NCBI RefSeq assembly: GCF_028389875.1
Contig: NC_084671.1
Coordinates: forward strand, 29,197,083 to 29,261,082
DNA: 64,000 bases
Direction: 5' to 3'
Source of the DNA: Rhea pennata
Lineage: Eukaryota; Chordata; Aves; Rheiformes; Rheidae
A program made the translations under genes and the position numbers. This document shows positions 20,101 to 35,100 of the stretch, piece by piece; positions within the stretch are counted from its first letter, which is position 1; each line of letters opens with the position of its first letter. The notes under the pieces are model-generated. The model ran no database searches. It had not been told where the DNA came from and saw only the letters and a program-made list of their open reading frames with translations.

Positions 20101-23100
20101 AAGTCTCTTCTATTTTGCTCATGGTAATCTTGTTCACTCTTGAGATATTTGTGCAGTTTGTGCACAGAAGGCTTGGAAAGAAAGCTGGTTAGGAAAATTC
20201 TTACTTCCTTTATTCTCTGAATATTTGGAACCTCCAAATAGCAAGTCTCCTGTGAGCTAGCTTGGTTGTGTGACTGATCAGGGAGGAAAAAAAAATCTTA
20301 CAGCTGGATTTCTCTTTTTACTGTCAAAATACCTTGAATGGTTATTGATCACTTAAAAGGTAAAGTCAGCATTTTTGAGAATATTATATCATCCCTTAGA
20401 AATAAATAGTGGAAGAAGTTCTAAGGAAGCAGTTTGGGATGGTCAGAAGCCATCTAATAGCTTGCTGCCGTCAGAAGTATGGGTCATTCTCCTTTTTCCT
20501 CCTTCACTTTCTGGCATTTGATCTGACCTCTTGGTGGGCTCATTCAATACTCTTAGCTGTGAGAAAATCATTTGCTTTTTTTGTTGTTGGATTAGTTTCC
20601 TCCTAGCTTAGTGTACGGAGGTCAGAGTGAATGGCAGATGGAGTGGAAGGAAGCTGGGTTTTGGTGCTGTTGACCTGCTAGATCATGAGCTCAACTTTCC
20701 AAACCACATTGTCTTGTCTTTTATTTTTATTTTTTTATTTATTTATTTTGTGCTGTTTGGAAGCTGTGAACTAAATTGAAATATTTAGGCTTTAGTTAGA
20801 ATCTTTTGGAAAGAAAATATTACATCTCTTAATTTACCTCATTAGTACCTTTATTGTTTTATAAATTTGTTTTAACAAGGTCTTAGAAGAAAAGCACTGG
20901 AAGTGAGTGTGTTCTGCAAGCTGCTGTAGACTGCTTTCCCTCATGATATGGGATTCCCAGCCCCTAGCAGCGATCTGGTGATGGAGTGGCTTCAGAGCAA
21001 GTCAGGATCAGTGCACTAAGGCACTGGAAAACAGATGTGGGAAGAGAAGCAGAAGCTGTTATTACTTTGTTGGATTCAGCAGTAGAGAGATTGAAGGAAT
21101 GTGCTGTTAGCACAATTACACTTTTAATAAATTTGCAGTCAGATTTGAGGAAATCATGGGAGGCTGTACCTTTGGGAAAGCAAGTGGAAATACATAAGTT
21201 TGTAGGAATTCAGTATAAATAATATCAAAATTTTGTTTGGCTATATTTTAGTTGTTAAATAACTGAAATCTATTACTCATTATGATTAATTCCTGTGAGG
21301 AAGAACTGGATCTCTGAAGTACAAGAAGTGCATGACCCAAGCTTACATACGTTATAGCTGCTTCTATCAATGGAAATTTTTTTAATCTGCTGTCCCCAGA
21401 ACAATTCCGCTCTTCTGATATTCTGTACTTTCACAGTAGATGAATGTGACAATCTTTATGAATGTGCTTAGAGGTACACACTTCTAAGAGAGAATTCAGA
21501 AACCACAACTTAACGTCTTTCCCTCCATCATGTAGTATTGAAATTCAAGTGGAAGTAGGTCGGATTTGTAGGTACAGATCAAGTGACTTGATGGCTTTTA
21601 AAATCTGCAGTTGAGAAATTCAAGGTTAGAAAAATGATTATTTTGGAATGATTATTTGGAGTAGTTATTTGGGAATCTGGAAGTATTTAAAATTTAAAAA
21701 TACAAGCTAGCTTTTTTCTTTATCTTTGTTCTTCCATGTGTCATGAGCAAGAAGTTTATTTTACTTTATTTAACAAGGTTACAACTCATGAAGCAAAAGG
21801 TAGAAAAAGAGAACATTGTATTCAGAACAACAAAAGCAGGTAGTAGAAACTGTCAAATGAATTACCGGAGGTGAGGGGAATGGCTTAAATAAACCATCAT
21901 CAGGAGATGGTATAATGGGGCATAAGTTAAGTTTGGAGTTCTGGCTAGCAGTGTTTGAAAAGCTGTAATTTAGGTAGGAGGGATTCTCTTAGATGAGAAG
22001 GGGTAATAGCTTTTCAATTCTAGAGATTATTACCAGTCTGAGTAATACCTTGAACAGATGAGATGCAATTAATTCCTCTGAGGCTTGAAACAAGAAAGAA
22101 GTGACATAATACTGTAAAATATGGTAGAGTTAAGTTTAAGATTTGGAACATGATGATCCAGGAAATAAAAAGTTGTAGGTTTAAAACCAGCAAAGTGTTG
22201 TGAAATCCAAAGAAGCTGTATGAAAATAAGCCAACTGCCTCATTTTCGGATGTGGTTATCATGCCATTGTCTTCAGATTTTTATTCTTTGTAGGTTTCCA
22301 TCAATATAAAAGAGCAAACAAACATCATCCCATAAGTGTGTCAAATGGATGAAGACTTAGATCACTTGCTTATTCTAGTGCCACTTCCATAATGATTGCT
22401 TCAAAGCCTGGTGTCTCTAAAAATTACTGTTGGGGAGGGAGGGGAATAGCTTTGGAGTATGTTTCTGAGCAAGGTCTTTCTCCCTGCTGTTTTCTTCCCA
22501 TTCCCAAAGCATCATATGTGTTTTCTGTTTTCTTCAGTATTAGATGTTCTATCTCTGGACCTTACCTATTCTGTTTAGACTGAATTTGTCAAGAGTATAT
22601 TGTTTTGGGAATTAAGTATTTTTCTCAAATATAGAACAGTCTTAGTTCTGGTTTTATCACTCCTTCAAATCTTGTTTTTTTTTTTTTTTTTTTTTATAAA
22701 GTCTAAAAATATTTTGAAAACTACTTATAGTTAAATTATTACATGAGACTTCAGAACTCATTTCTAGGACTGTTATAATGTAGTAATGAGGTTAGGATAA
22801 ATTTGGTATTTGTGAGAAATTAGTTCTCAGTGCTTGTGTTAACCTTTGCAGGTGTAGAAAATAAGATGTTTATTAAACTGTAATGGAGCTGATCATGCAT
22901 TTTGGTGAATATAGCTGTGACCAACTTTGTTTTATTTCTTTGGCTCTCTATTAATTGAAAATCTGCTTCATCTTGCAAGCGCCTCCTCTTCCCCCAGGTG
23001 TTATATGATGGGCAGTTTTAAATAGCTAGACTTCATTCTAAGTGATTTAGAATTGATTTAAGCAAAACTAAAATTTGATTTAGCAAATGGATTTTTAAAT

Positions 23101-26100
23101 GCTTGGTACTTTTAGTGGTACTATTGGTACTTGGTACTATTTCTATTAGAATTTCAAAAGAAATTGTGTTCAAATTTTAGCAAACATTACTTAGATAAAA
23201 CATAGTTTTAAACAAATGGTTCTACTCTCTTTAGTGAGCATTGTCAAGACTTGACCCATGATTTAGAACTTAGTCTTTCTAAAAATAAATGACCAAATAG
23301 ATGAGTTTTCTGCTGAATCTTAAATTTCTTCTAATATCTTGAAGTAAATAATACCTTCTGGTATATTTAACCCAAAAGTTGAAGCCATGTGACTGAATTT
23401 AGCATTGTATTGATTAAAAATACAAATGTTGAAAAGGATAATTAGGTTATGTCATTACCAAAATAGATTACAAGTAAATAATAAAGAAGGTGGGATGCTT
23501 TTCCAGAGCAGTACTTGTGTTTTGCACAGAATTGTATTTTCATTTCATGAAAAATCATATTTGACTTGGAGTTACAAACCCTGCACGTGTAATCACACTT
23601 GTGCAGGCAAAGTAGATGTGAGTTTTAAAACTAGACCTTCTAAACTGTGAGAACTTTCCAAAACAGTAACACAGTCATAAGTCAATGAATGAAAACTACT
23701 CTGTGCTTTCTACATTCAAAAAGCACATCAATTAGCCTCTGTAGGGACTTAATTTACTTAAGTCATTTCTTGCTGATTTTGTCTTAAGTATGTGGCTGAT
23801 GAATTACAAAATATTTGAATTTCTTAATGCCAGAATTGATGAGTAAGTCTTCAGTTGGTCCATTGTACACTTGATATTAAATGTAGACATAAATAGTGAA
23901 TTCAGTTACTTAGTACTAAGTTAAATTGAATTGACTGAATCTGTATATAAAATAGTAGGAAAGTTGGTAGATTCAATTCTTGAACTGCATATATAGTCAA
24001 AGTCCACAAAACTTTTTTTTTCTAGTTTCAGTTTTGGCACTAGATTTTATCCTGGAGTTTTTAAATATTCTTCATCCTGTTCTTTTTCTATTAAGGTTAA
24101 TGTTGAAGAAGGAAAATGCGGAAGTCGCCATTTGACAAGTTTTATAAATGAGAATTATTTGAAGCTCAGGAATAAGTGAAGCTGAAATTTGAAAAAAAAG
24201 AAAGTGAATGCATGCTAATTATCAGACCAGAAGTCCCACTTATAGAATATTGAGCAATTTGTGTGAAGTGGGGAAGATGAAAGAAGTCAGAATTTGAAAC
24301 GGAAGAATGAAGAAAAGGAATAAAAATGAAGTTAAGATAAGAAGTAATCTGGAATCTGAAAGCACTACGCTAAGTAATTACTAGTCTGTTTATGTGTCCC
24401 TGTATATTTTGCTAAACATGCATGCATTATCTGTTTAATAGCAAAACTATATGCAGGGTAAAGAAGTGTCTACCAGGGAAAAACTTCTTAAAAATCTAGG
24501 CAGTTCTAATTCCAACTGCCCGGACACATAGATATGATATTTTACCATTTATTTCACTGGAGCTTGTTTACAGACTTTAGGTAAACCAGAAATTGTGTAC
24601 AAATTAGGCTTTCAATATCTGCGTGCAGGAATCCCGTTCTGCTTCCAGAAGCGGAAGTGCTCATGGTTCTGGCAAGTCGGGGAGGCACACTCCTGCAAGA
24701 TCTCGATCTAAGGAGGACTCGAGGCGTTCCAGGTCAAAATCTAGATCCAGGTCTGAATCCAGGTGAGTTCACTTCTTTTACCTCTTCCTCCCCTTCGCAA
24801 GTCAGATATCTTTGGATTATTATGGCAGAGATGAACTGAAGTCTAATTTAGCCCATTCTATTGCCAGAAGTAACTGGTGATCTGTGAACTTTAAATTCAA
24901 AGGGATGTGTGTGGTTTCTGTATTGAAAAGCTGAATCATCAAGTTAGGCCTTCTTTTTGAAGGGTTTTTTTTTTCTTTTTGAGAAGTTGTGCGCTACATA
25001 GGCTTACGTCTTTACTGATACAGTTTTTAAGGAGACCTGCCTTTGAAGTTTAAGCTTAAAAGGACTGGTTTCTTGGGTGCGAAGTGTTAGGTGCTCTAGA
25101 TCTTTCTGGGCTTTAAAAGAAATGAGTGTATCTACAGAGTTTTCCTTAAACCGGCCATAATAGTGTTAAGGATTTTTTTACTGCAAGCAATAATGTTTTT
25201 AAAATAGTAGCTGGTATATTTCCACCAAAAAAGAAAAGGGAAGCAGTAGACATAAATGCAAATTGTAACAGATCTTTCTTACCTTTAAAATATATAGTCA
25301 CCTGAAAATTTGTAAGCTGAAAAACTAAAATCTAGAGTGTTTCCTAGCTCTCAAAAGTTGTGAGAAAGTAGCTTTTTTGCATTTGTTATATGACAACACG
25401 AATGGACACTACGAAAATGCATTTTTGACTCTGTTAACAGTCCTTTTATTTCTGCCAAATAAGCTGTACATACAGAAGTCTTCTTGAAACTGTTAAGGAA
25501 CTTTTCACTGAACAATCAACCATGCTCGTAGTCTAAAAATAAGATAATCAACAAAGTCATTGTGTTAGTCACTTGATATTAAATTTACTAGACATGTCCT
25601 CTAAGAGGTACGTGCTTGGTGCCTATTTTAAAAGAATGAATGAAAAGGCAACAAAATCTGTACGTGGGTGAATGATGTCATTTCTGTTGAGAACCTAGAT
25701 AATTCAGTGCTGACTAAACAAGGAAATGAGTCTTCCTTTGCTCATTTGTAAGCATTCAGAAAAAAAAATGATTTCAGTAGTGGGTTTTCCTGCTGAGATG
25801 TTCACTGTATGTTTTTGTGTATGAACACTGAATTAGGCTTACCAAAATAAGGCAGCTAGGGTCAGGGTGGGGGACAGATGACAACTTTTAAAGACATTAT
25901 TCCATTAGCAATAACCCATGATAGAAAATACTATCAAGTACTGTGCTTAGGTCTGCTGGCAAGATTAGAATTAATCTAGCAGGAGCCAGGAAGCGTATCA
26001 CAATTGTGGCCTGACTGCATGTTGAGATGAGAGCTGATACAGATTATTCTGCCTTCCCTGGACAGCTCTGCGCACCTGGTTTTCCTTTGGGTGGAAACTG

Positions 26101-29100
26101 GATGCAGTGGCAGGGGGACAGCTGCAAGATACTCCGGTTGATCCTGTATTCAGTATTGCAAGCTCAGAGCATAGCAGGGCTGCAGTTCGGGGAACTAATA
26201 AAGATGAACATAACTATGTACAGTTGAAGGCCTTTTCATAGAAAAGATAAATACTTGGGGATTTTGACACAGGAATGGGTGTGTTTTTTCTCTGTACTTC
26301 AGGTCTGGTCATAATTGTCAAACTATGCACTTGAAGATTCCTATAGCAGAAGAATAAAAATGTCAAACCAAATACTTAGTATTTTCATTAAAAACATTTA
26401 AATTATAATCATTAAATAATATCAGTTATTTAAAATTATTTGTAATAAATATTGCTTAACTTAGTATGAGACTGGAGTGACATGGGTAACTGCTAGTAAT
26501 GAGAAACTTGTAGGGTAGTTCAGGAGGACTGAAAAATTGCCTGAAGCAGTCAGCTGTGGGCTCAGACCATGTTACTTTATGCAGCTGGCTTTTGAAAGCC
26601 TCAAAGAGGTTGTGTAGCCTCCATCCTTAGGGCAGCCTTCTATCTTCTAAAACCACAAGCATGTCAGGGCCTAGCCCAGCATGTTCTCAGCACCTTAATC
26701 CATAATCCCTATGGTTTTAATGCTTTTCTTTTAAAGCCTTGTATTTCACTTGCAAAATACCCAGGATATTACGTAAGAATGCAGACACAGCTTGTGTTTG
26801 CTTCTTTCAGCGTTGTATACAGGATCTGGAAATCCAGAGTCCTGGCACTGTAATACATTTTTTTAAAAACAAACTGGGCAAGCTGGTAGTTCTTACGAGA
26901 AATCACCCTTTGAATAATATCCTTGCAGCTGCAGGTTCAGTGGTTTTCTTGATGAACAGCAGGAAAAGTTTGACTGCCATGGCTTCCTGAGCATCTAACA
27001 GCCATCCTGAAAATATCTATGAAAATACTGGAGGAGGTATATTGCAGAGTTGGAATGGATTCATTAGTGATTTTGACTAGAGTTGTAGCCTTGTGTCAAG
27101 GCACACATTTATAATCAACAAACTTAGGTCTGTTTTCAGTGCCGTCACATACCTGGATGTGACCGTGAGCAGGTCACCTAAATCTTGGTTCTGACTGTAT
27201 AAGTAATGCTATGAGAACTTTCATATTTCTTGGTGGTTTCTGTGGCAAATGAATTTTTGAGTCACTAGTATTACATACAAATTTTGATTTGGGAACAAGT
27301 CTGTGTCCTTTTGTATTTAACATTTGGAGTTTGGGTGTACTTGGTTAAGAAATTAAAAGCTGCTTTTTATTGAAGATTCCTCAGTAGTATAGGGGAAATG
27401 CTCTGCAAGCATACTTTTTTATTAATTTTTTTTGGCTGATTCTGTATGTTTTTAAAGTCTAAACACTTCTCAGCAGAGAAACGGGGATTTTCAGATGTGT
27501 TTTTGCAGTAAAAGAGAGTAACAGCAGTAGCACTTAGCATTTAAGGTACCATATGTAAGCAATGACTGTTTTAAAATAAATATTATTCTTTCAGATAGCA
27601 GTTTGTCTAGTTTAGGAGTGTTCAGTTCTTGTTGTTGGATACATTTTAAAACCTGGAACATCAGTTCTGTGTTTGCCTTCAGATGAACTTTTTCAATGTC
27701 AAAGGATAAAATGTGGCTATATGCAGGTGCTGAGCTTCGTATTTGTTGGGCATTCCATTGTCTTTCTGTACTGACTTTCTTGCCTCATTTGAGAGTTCAG
27801 TCGCTTTCTTCTCCTTTCTGTTGTCAAAAAAACATGGTTTGTTCTGTCTAAATACATTGTTGTAAGTGTTATAATGAGATGAGTTGAGCAGGAGCTGGTC
27901 TGTTTCCCTAAAACACATGTATATGCTTCAAGTAGAGAAAGACTTGACTAGCTGGCTCGCTCCTGAAAGGGTTGGAGATGTAATTTTTTTGAGGAGGTTT
28001 GTAACTTGAAGGGTATGTCATGCAGTTTGGCTGTCTGTGGGACACCTGGTGAGAAATCCTGACAACAGGAGCTGTTAAATGCTCAGGAGAGTAAAAACCG
28101 GTCTAGGTTAAGAACTTCTGTCGTGCCAGTGTAGCAGCTGTTTACTCTGAAACATGGTTCTGTAATGATGGTATCTTCTAATCTGAGTAATATTTGTTGC
28201 CGTGTCGTCCTCCTACTTTGTGGAGGCTGTTTAAGGCACCAGTGAGAGTCTGAAGGCTAACAACTTGTGACAAAGAGCGTTAATCCCCCCCAACCCCCAA
28301 ATATTACATTGTTAAATGCACTTTTTAGCCTTGCAGTAGTTTTCTTAGTAAATGTTGTATAGCATGCAAGTTGTTCAGTGAGTGTAAGCAGCAGGCAAAG
28401 CTCAGGAATATTCTTACATTATAAATGTTTTACCTGCTCAGCTTCTCAACTAAGGATCAACTGTATTTTGAAGGGCTGAAAAGTTAGTGGAGGTAACTGA
28501 AGTGTTTCATGATCTCATCTCCACAGACCTAGTGCTGTTGGGAAAACATTTCTTGAAGCCTTCTGAAGAGAAGTGGGCTGAAATTAGTGAGCCAGTTGCA
28601 CCTTTGCCTAAGTATGCTACAAGTCTGAACGTGTAAAACTAGCTTACACATGCAGCTGATGTTAAGTAACTGTTGAAATACCAGATTGTGGATAAACCTA
28701 CTACCACTTTGTTATAAGGGCTTAATCTCTTGAATCCTGTTGAACTCTATTTTGGAGATATTTTGCAAGCTTCTGTGCTTTTAATTATCTACTATGTAAA
28801 AAGTATATTTGCCTTTCAGTTCTGTTAAAAGCTGTGTTGTTCTAAGTGCTAGAATAAGCATCTCTGCAATCATGGATCTTCTGTGTGAAGATAGACTTAC
28901 AATTTATTCCTGTTTCCTTTCTGTGCTAGGACTTTGAGAGAGCCGTTGCAGCTATTTTATTTTTACTTAAATACTACTGTAAATTCTGTGATTATTCTAA
29001 GCGTAAACTGTTTCAAGCCAAGATAGTCTTATTAGAGAAAATTAGAAACTATTGGGGAGTTAAAAACTGACTCTAATGGAAGTTGAGGTTCCTTCCTCTA

Positions 29101-32100
29101 TTCCCTGCTTTTCTTTTTCATTAATAGAAGTGCTCTGAGAGCATCAACAACAGTCTTAACTGTAAAGGTGACCAGTAAGAATTGATTAGCTTTGTCTTCT
29201 GGAATACGACTTACCTATGTGGTACTGCAGGTTCTTAGAAAATAGTTTAAGCTTTTGTTTTTGAATATTTGACTTTTTTGCTTTTTGAAAGATTCAAAAG
29301 GCATAGCTTTATTTATTGTAAATCCTTCTTGCAGATCTAGATCGAGGAGGAGTTCTCGTAGACACTACACAAGATCACGCTCTCGTTCCCGATCTCATAG
29401 GAGATCCAGAAGTAGGTCTTACAGTCGGGATTATCGACGACGACATAGTCACAGCCATTCACCCATGTCTACTCGCAGGCGTCATATTGGAAACAGGGTA
29501 AGTCTGTTACAAAAGTAGGAGACTCATTTCTAGTCTTGAATAATCTTAAAATTGCTAAGTTTGGTCATCGGGATTTTTCAGAAAAACATTTTGCTCTTAA
29601 GAAATTAAGTCATTTGTCTCAGCTTCTAATTGCAAAGTAAAATCACTTCCCTGGTAAACTAGTGAGTGATAGTAAAATGCGGTTACAGAAGACCTGTATC
29701 TTTTTTCTGAAAATCTTTCTGCAAACTTAAGAACCTGCATGCGATTTGACTTTTTTTTTCTGTCTCCTGTGCTTTGTTGGTAGAGCAGAATAACTATCAA
29801 GTTTGACTCTTCAGGTACTAAATTAATCCTATTTAATTTTATAGCTTGAAAAACAAAATTTTAGAACTTTACTTACTACAATAAACTGTAAGAAAGCTCT
29901 AGCAGAAAAACAAAGGTCTGTTTAAAAGATAAGGTTGAGATTGTCATTTCAGTTTTGATACACCTTGGATCTCCATAAGGTAGCAATGTCTGTACAGTTT
30001 AAGTTTTTTTTTTTTTTTTTTTTTTGGGGGGGGGGGGGGTTTGTGGTTTTGCTGTTTGTGTGTAGATGGCTTTTGTTTTGTTTGGGTTTTTTTCCAAAAT
30101 GCCTTTAGAAAGGAGGGAGAAATGCTTATCTCTTCTTGATTAGAAAGACTAGAGAATTAAAATATTCAGTAAAGAACCACCAAGACAGGTTTTAATTAAA
30201 TGAAGGCATATGAGTCGATTTTTAGCTGTTTACATCCTCAGGTGACAGAGCAGTGTGAATCACACTAAAATAGGGAAGGGGACAGTGATAAATAACCCAA
30301 GTAAAGAGGTGATCCAGGCCCGTCCATCATAATCAACAGTCACCAGCTAGCGTGGGAAGAATGTGGTATATGGCTATGTCTATATATATTTACATGTTTA
30401 TATAGATATATGTGTATGTGTATAAATAGTAGGTTTTTTTGTCACTATAGTTGCTACAGCGTGCTAGGAAATAACAGGTGTTTTTGTGAAAGGTTATATA
30501 TCTTTTTCATAAAAATGTTTACTTGCAAGTTTAACGAATTGTAGCAGTGTTTTTTTTTTTTCTGGCTTGAATTGTTGGCAGACTCAAATTTGTGAAATAT
30601 TTTGTTTTGCAAATAAAGCAATTTTATTCTAATAGGTATCTCTTCCTTTAGGCAAATCCTGACCCAAATTGTTGTCTTGGTGTGTTTGGACTGAGTCTGT
30701 ACACCACAGAAAGGGATCTGAGAGAAGTTTTCTCCAAGTATGGTCCAATCGCTGACGTTTCCATTGTGTATGATCAGCAGTCTCGGCGTTCAAGAGGATT
30801 TGCGTTTGTGTACTTCGAAAATGTCGAGGATGCTAAGGAAGTAGGTTGGAGAAAAGAAAGACTGTCATATTTACTGTGTTCTCAGTTGCTGGAAAGTAAC
30901 AGGATTTATCCTAGGAAGCTCACTGTTCAACCTTTGAAGTGATACAGGGATCTTTGTGCATTCATCCCTTATAAATGTTTGACATAATCATAATGCAAGC
31001 TACTGCTAAGCAAACTTCTGTCACCTGAAAAGGAAGGATTTACTTATCTAAGCATTATTTCAAGTAGTGTTTTGATAGCAGATGTAGTCTTCCTTGTGTG
31101 CAAAGGGATCAGCTGTAGAAACTGTTCTTGTTTTCACGCTTACTTTTACTTGAAAACTCCTCTCTTCATTGATAACTTCTACTGTGATGATAGTGCACAC
31201 AGATAAATTGTGAATTGGGATTCTTTGAGATTAAAAAAGTGCCCTTTGTCAGCAGTTTCTCTGGGTTTCTAAATCTGTATGGAAAGCAAATACATAGAAT
31301 ATGTGATAGAGGCTGCCTTGAAAACTGTTCAAGATCACATGTTGCAGGCCACTATTTTCTTTTCTCTGCCTTTTGAGGGCCTAAAATACCTTCAGCACCT
31401 TATCATAAACTTCAGAATCTTAAATCAAGTGATAAATATCTATTGTGTACTGGAGGAAAGAGCATAAGGATATGGACACTGGTCCTTGTATAGGCTGAAT
31501 TGTTGTGTAATTCACCAAAGCAAACTTCAACCTAGCCATAGTGCAAACTGTCAATAGGAAGAAGAGAACAGAGACACAAATTCCTTCCAGTTTAACTGTG
31601 AGATGAGAGTTCCTTCCTATCCTTGTATGTGGTCATCTTTTTAATGTTGAGCATGTTCAGAGTGCACCACACTGGCGTGGAAGAGTTTCTTAAATGCTCT
31701 AGTGCACTGTAGGAGCATTAACGTGCATTCTGATGACTTCTAGTGCTTCAGAGAAGTCTAGGGGGGTGGGAGAGGAGGAATGTTTTCTGGAAGGCCAGGC
31801 AAAATACCTCAGTGCCTTTCTGGCCCCTGCAAGTAATCTCTGGAAATACTAAAGCATCAGATAAAATTTAATAATGTCTATACTGCATAAAAAGTTTGGG
31901 GATTTTGTGTTTACAAGTAGTACAGAATGAGCAGAGAAGGGAACTTGCCAGCTGTAGAGTTCTGCAGTTTAGCCTGCTCTTGAAAGACACTGGGCTGGCA
32001 TTCTGCATGAATTCAGCCTTTTAGGAACTACAGTGTTTTTTTTTTTTTGTTGTTGTTTTTTTTTTAATCAAATCTGGCATGAATCTTCCATGTTAGGTTG

Positions 32101-35100
32101 AAGCTTTTTATGTTGGTCCTGCAACTTGATAGAAAAAAGCAATGGCTGCTTTTTGATGTGCATTTTATTTATGACTCAAATATGATCATAGCCAAGGTCA
32201 CAGTTGAATTTGAGGATGCGTTTGAGGAAAAACCTTAGCTGTCATGCAGCACTAATCTGTTATTAACTTATAAATGTTGTGCTTCGTGTTCTGTGTTGGA
32301 GTAGTTACACCTCCCTACATGTGTGTATACACAGGTGTCTCTTAATCATGTAAGATACAGAGGTAGTATATCACTATTATAGCATGAAATGCCTGAAACT
32401 AACATTCTTTATAAGTTGAAGTCCTTGAGGTGTAGGTTCAGTGTTATGTATCAGGCATAAGTGAAATTTAGACTTGAATCTTAATTAAGCTATTTTAAGA
32501 CTCCCTAGTATTTGAGACAGAGGTTAGAAACTTCTGTTGATACTGAAGTTAAACCTACAGCTAGTTGTATTTTATCATTCTGTATAGGCTAAAGAACGTG
32601 CCAATGGAATGGAGCTGGATGGAAGAAGGATCCGGGTAGACTTCTCCATAACAAAAAGACCTCACACACCTACCCCTGGTATCTACATGGGAAGACCAAC
32701 TTAGTAAGTCACCTGATTTTAAACCAGTAAGGGATGAGATTCATACCAGGTCCTATATTTTATTAATATTGTTCAGCATCCCCTCTAAGAGTCCTGCTTC
32801 TGTGTGCTTTTTGTTTTTTAACAGGCTTCTACTTCAGTGTTGTGTTATGAAAGCCAGCCTGTATGTGCAGTATAGTATTAAAGCCTAAAATGAATATATT
32901 TCCTTGCTTCTGACTTGTATGCCCCAGTGTGGACATTTCAGTACTGGGAACTAAAATACAAAAAGCACCGTTAATGCCTCATTATGTTAAAAAACAAAAC
33001 AAAACAAAACAAAGCCTCCGATGACTTTTAGCTCACTTAAACACTCTTAGGTGTGCTAACGCTGACCTAACAAAGTTTCAGAAAGTTACTAACTTAACTG
33101 ATCAAGAAGGCTCTGCAAATTAGAAAAACAAAGAAAACCTACATATGTGGACAGGTGCTGGTAGTAATGCTTATCTTTCGAGTCTTTCAGATAGGAGAGG
33201 TTAATTTATATAGTACTTGTCAGTGACTAATCTAGGGTCAGTGAGCAGAAACCCATGTTCATTACTTAGGCTGCCCGCACATGAATTGTCTAAACATTTA
33301 AATAAGTTTACAGTGACAATTTCTGATGTTTTCTACATGATACTAAGTTGTATATGATTAACGGGTGATCTCCTATATGCCTTCAAACATTAATGGCTTT
33401 GTAAGCTGTAGTTTTTAGGAAGAACAGAGTACAATAGCAAGTACTAGTTGTGCAGCTTTGTCTGTTTTCCCTATCAAAAGAGTATTCATTTATTAGCTTA
33501 GTTACTGAGAATGTGAATTGTTTTTCCAAGTTTAAAAGCTTTCAACTGATGGTATTGGTGAAAGTGTGCCTGATACTGAGGTGGTTAGTTATTTTTAATG
33601 GGGAAATTCTTCCAAAAGGAGCTCTCTGAGTTAAAAGTGAATGAAAAGTTGGCATAGAATGGAATTCCTCTGCAATGTCAAAATGTTAAGAGCTTTCAGA
33701 CCCAGGAGGAAACCAGATAGTTGTTTTAAAGTTTGAGCACTTTAAAAAGCAGTGATTTAAGCATTGATGAAGTAGGAATGCTCAGGCAGTCACTTCAGCT
33801 GTGAGGATGGGTGGTAATGCTAAGTGAGGTAGTAGAACACTGACTTTATGCCTACTGTGAAGCACTATGAAGAATATATAATGTTTTATATTCTACTAAA
33901 TGCAATTCTGTTTTACTGCTTGTAGTGGCAGCTCACGACGACGAGATTACTATGACAGAGGGTATGATAGAGGATATGATGATCGTGACTATTACAGCAG
34001 ATCATACAGGTGAACCAACTTTTATAATACTAGACTGCTTTTTAAACAGTGCTTTTTAACCTCCACTCTTACTTAAGTGTCACCAGTTTATCTTAGAGAT
34101 GTGTTTTTAAATATTCTTTTATTCTGGAATCTTACTATAAAATCTTTATCAAAATGAGTGTTCAATATAAATCCATGTGCTGGTGAGATTGAGAAATACT
34201 TAGAACAGCGTATTTAATTTTGGCCTGAGTTGATTCATAATGATTTTTAGTCTGTAATCAGTTTTCCAAAACCTATTACATTCTTTCTACTGTCATACTA
34301 AATTTTCATTGGTTCATTTCTGTTAGCAATAAAGTGGTGGGAACAGAAGTGCAGACCTAGTGCTTGAATTTGCATTGTAATTTATTTGTATTTGGAGTCA
34401 GATGGCAGACAGTAGGAGATAATCAGTGGTTGCCGGTATCCCTTGTTAATAATCATAGCATCTCAGCTATTGCCAGAAATGAGGAATCAGAAATTGAAAG
34501 ACTAAACTGGTCTGTATTGGGCAATTATGTGAAAAGGTTTTTTTAACATACTGGTAATTTAATTGTATATAAAGTAACAGTATTACAAAACCACACACAA
34601 AGCTTAATTGTCCAGTAACAAAAGTAGTTCGATTGTTGCATGGAGCTAAAAAGGGGATTACCTTCCACTGGGCAATGTGTCAGTTAATTCCTTGGCACCC
34701 ACAATTGGGATTTCCTTGTTGTAAAGGTGTTGATCATCAGGCATCATAAGCTAGTGGTAGGAAATGACAAGTTTAAACAGAAGAACTAGAGGAGAAACTG
34801 AAGCCATGTTTTTTAGTAGATTTAACAGATTCTGCTGGAAGGTATATGCAGAGTTTGAGTTGTAGCTAGCATTTCCTAGAATCTGGCAGAGTCCACGTCT
34901 CTTCAGTATACAAGGACAAAGCTGCAGTGTTCAGTAGACCTTAACCACCTTGCCAAACTTCTATCAGGTTGAAAAGGATGGGCGAGGAAAGGGGAAAGTG
35001 ATGGTATTTTACATTCTAGAAAATCATAACTAATTGTTTCTAAACATCTTCCACCTTGTTACTAGACTAGCACAAATGATAAAATAGTGAGAGCAGCTAT

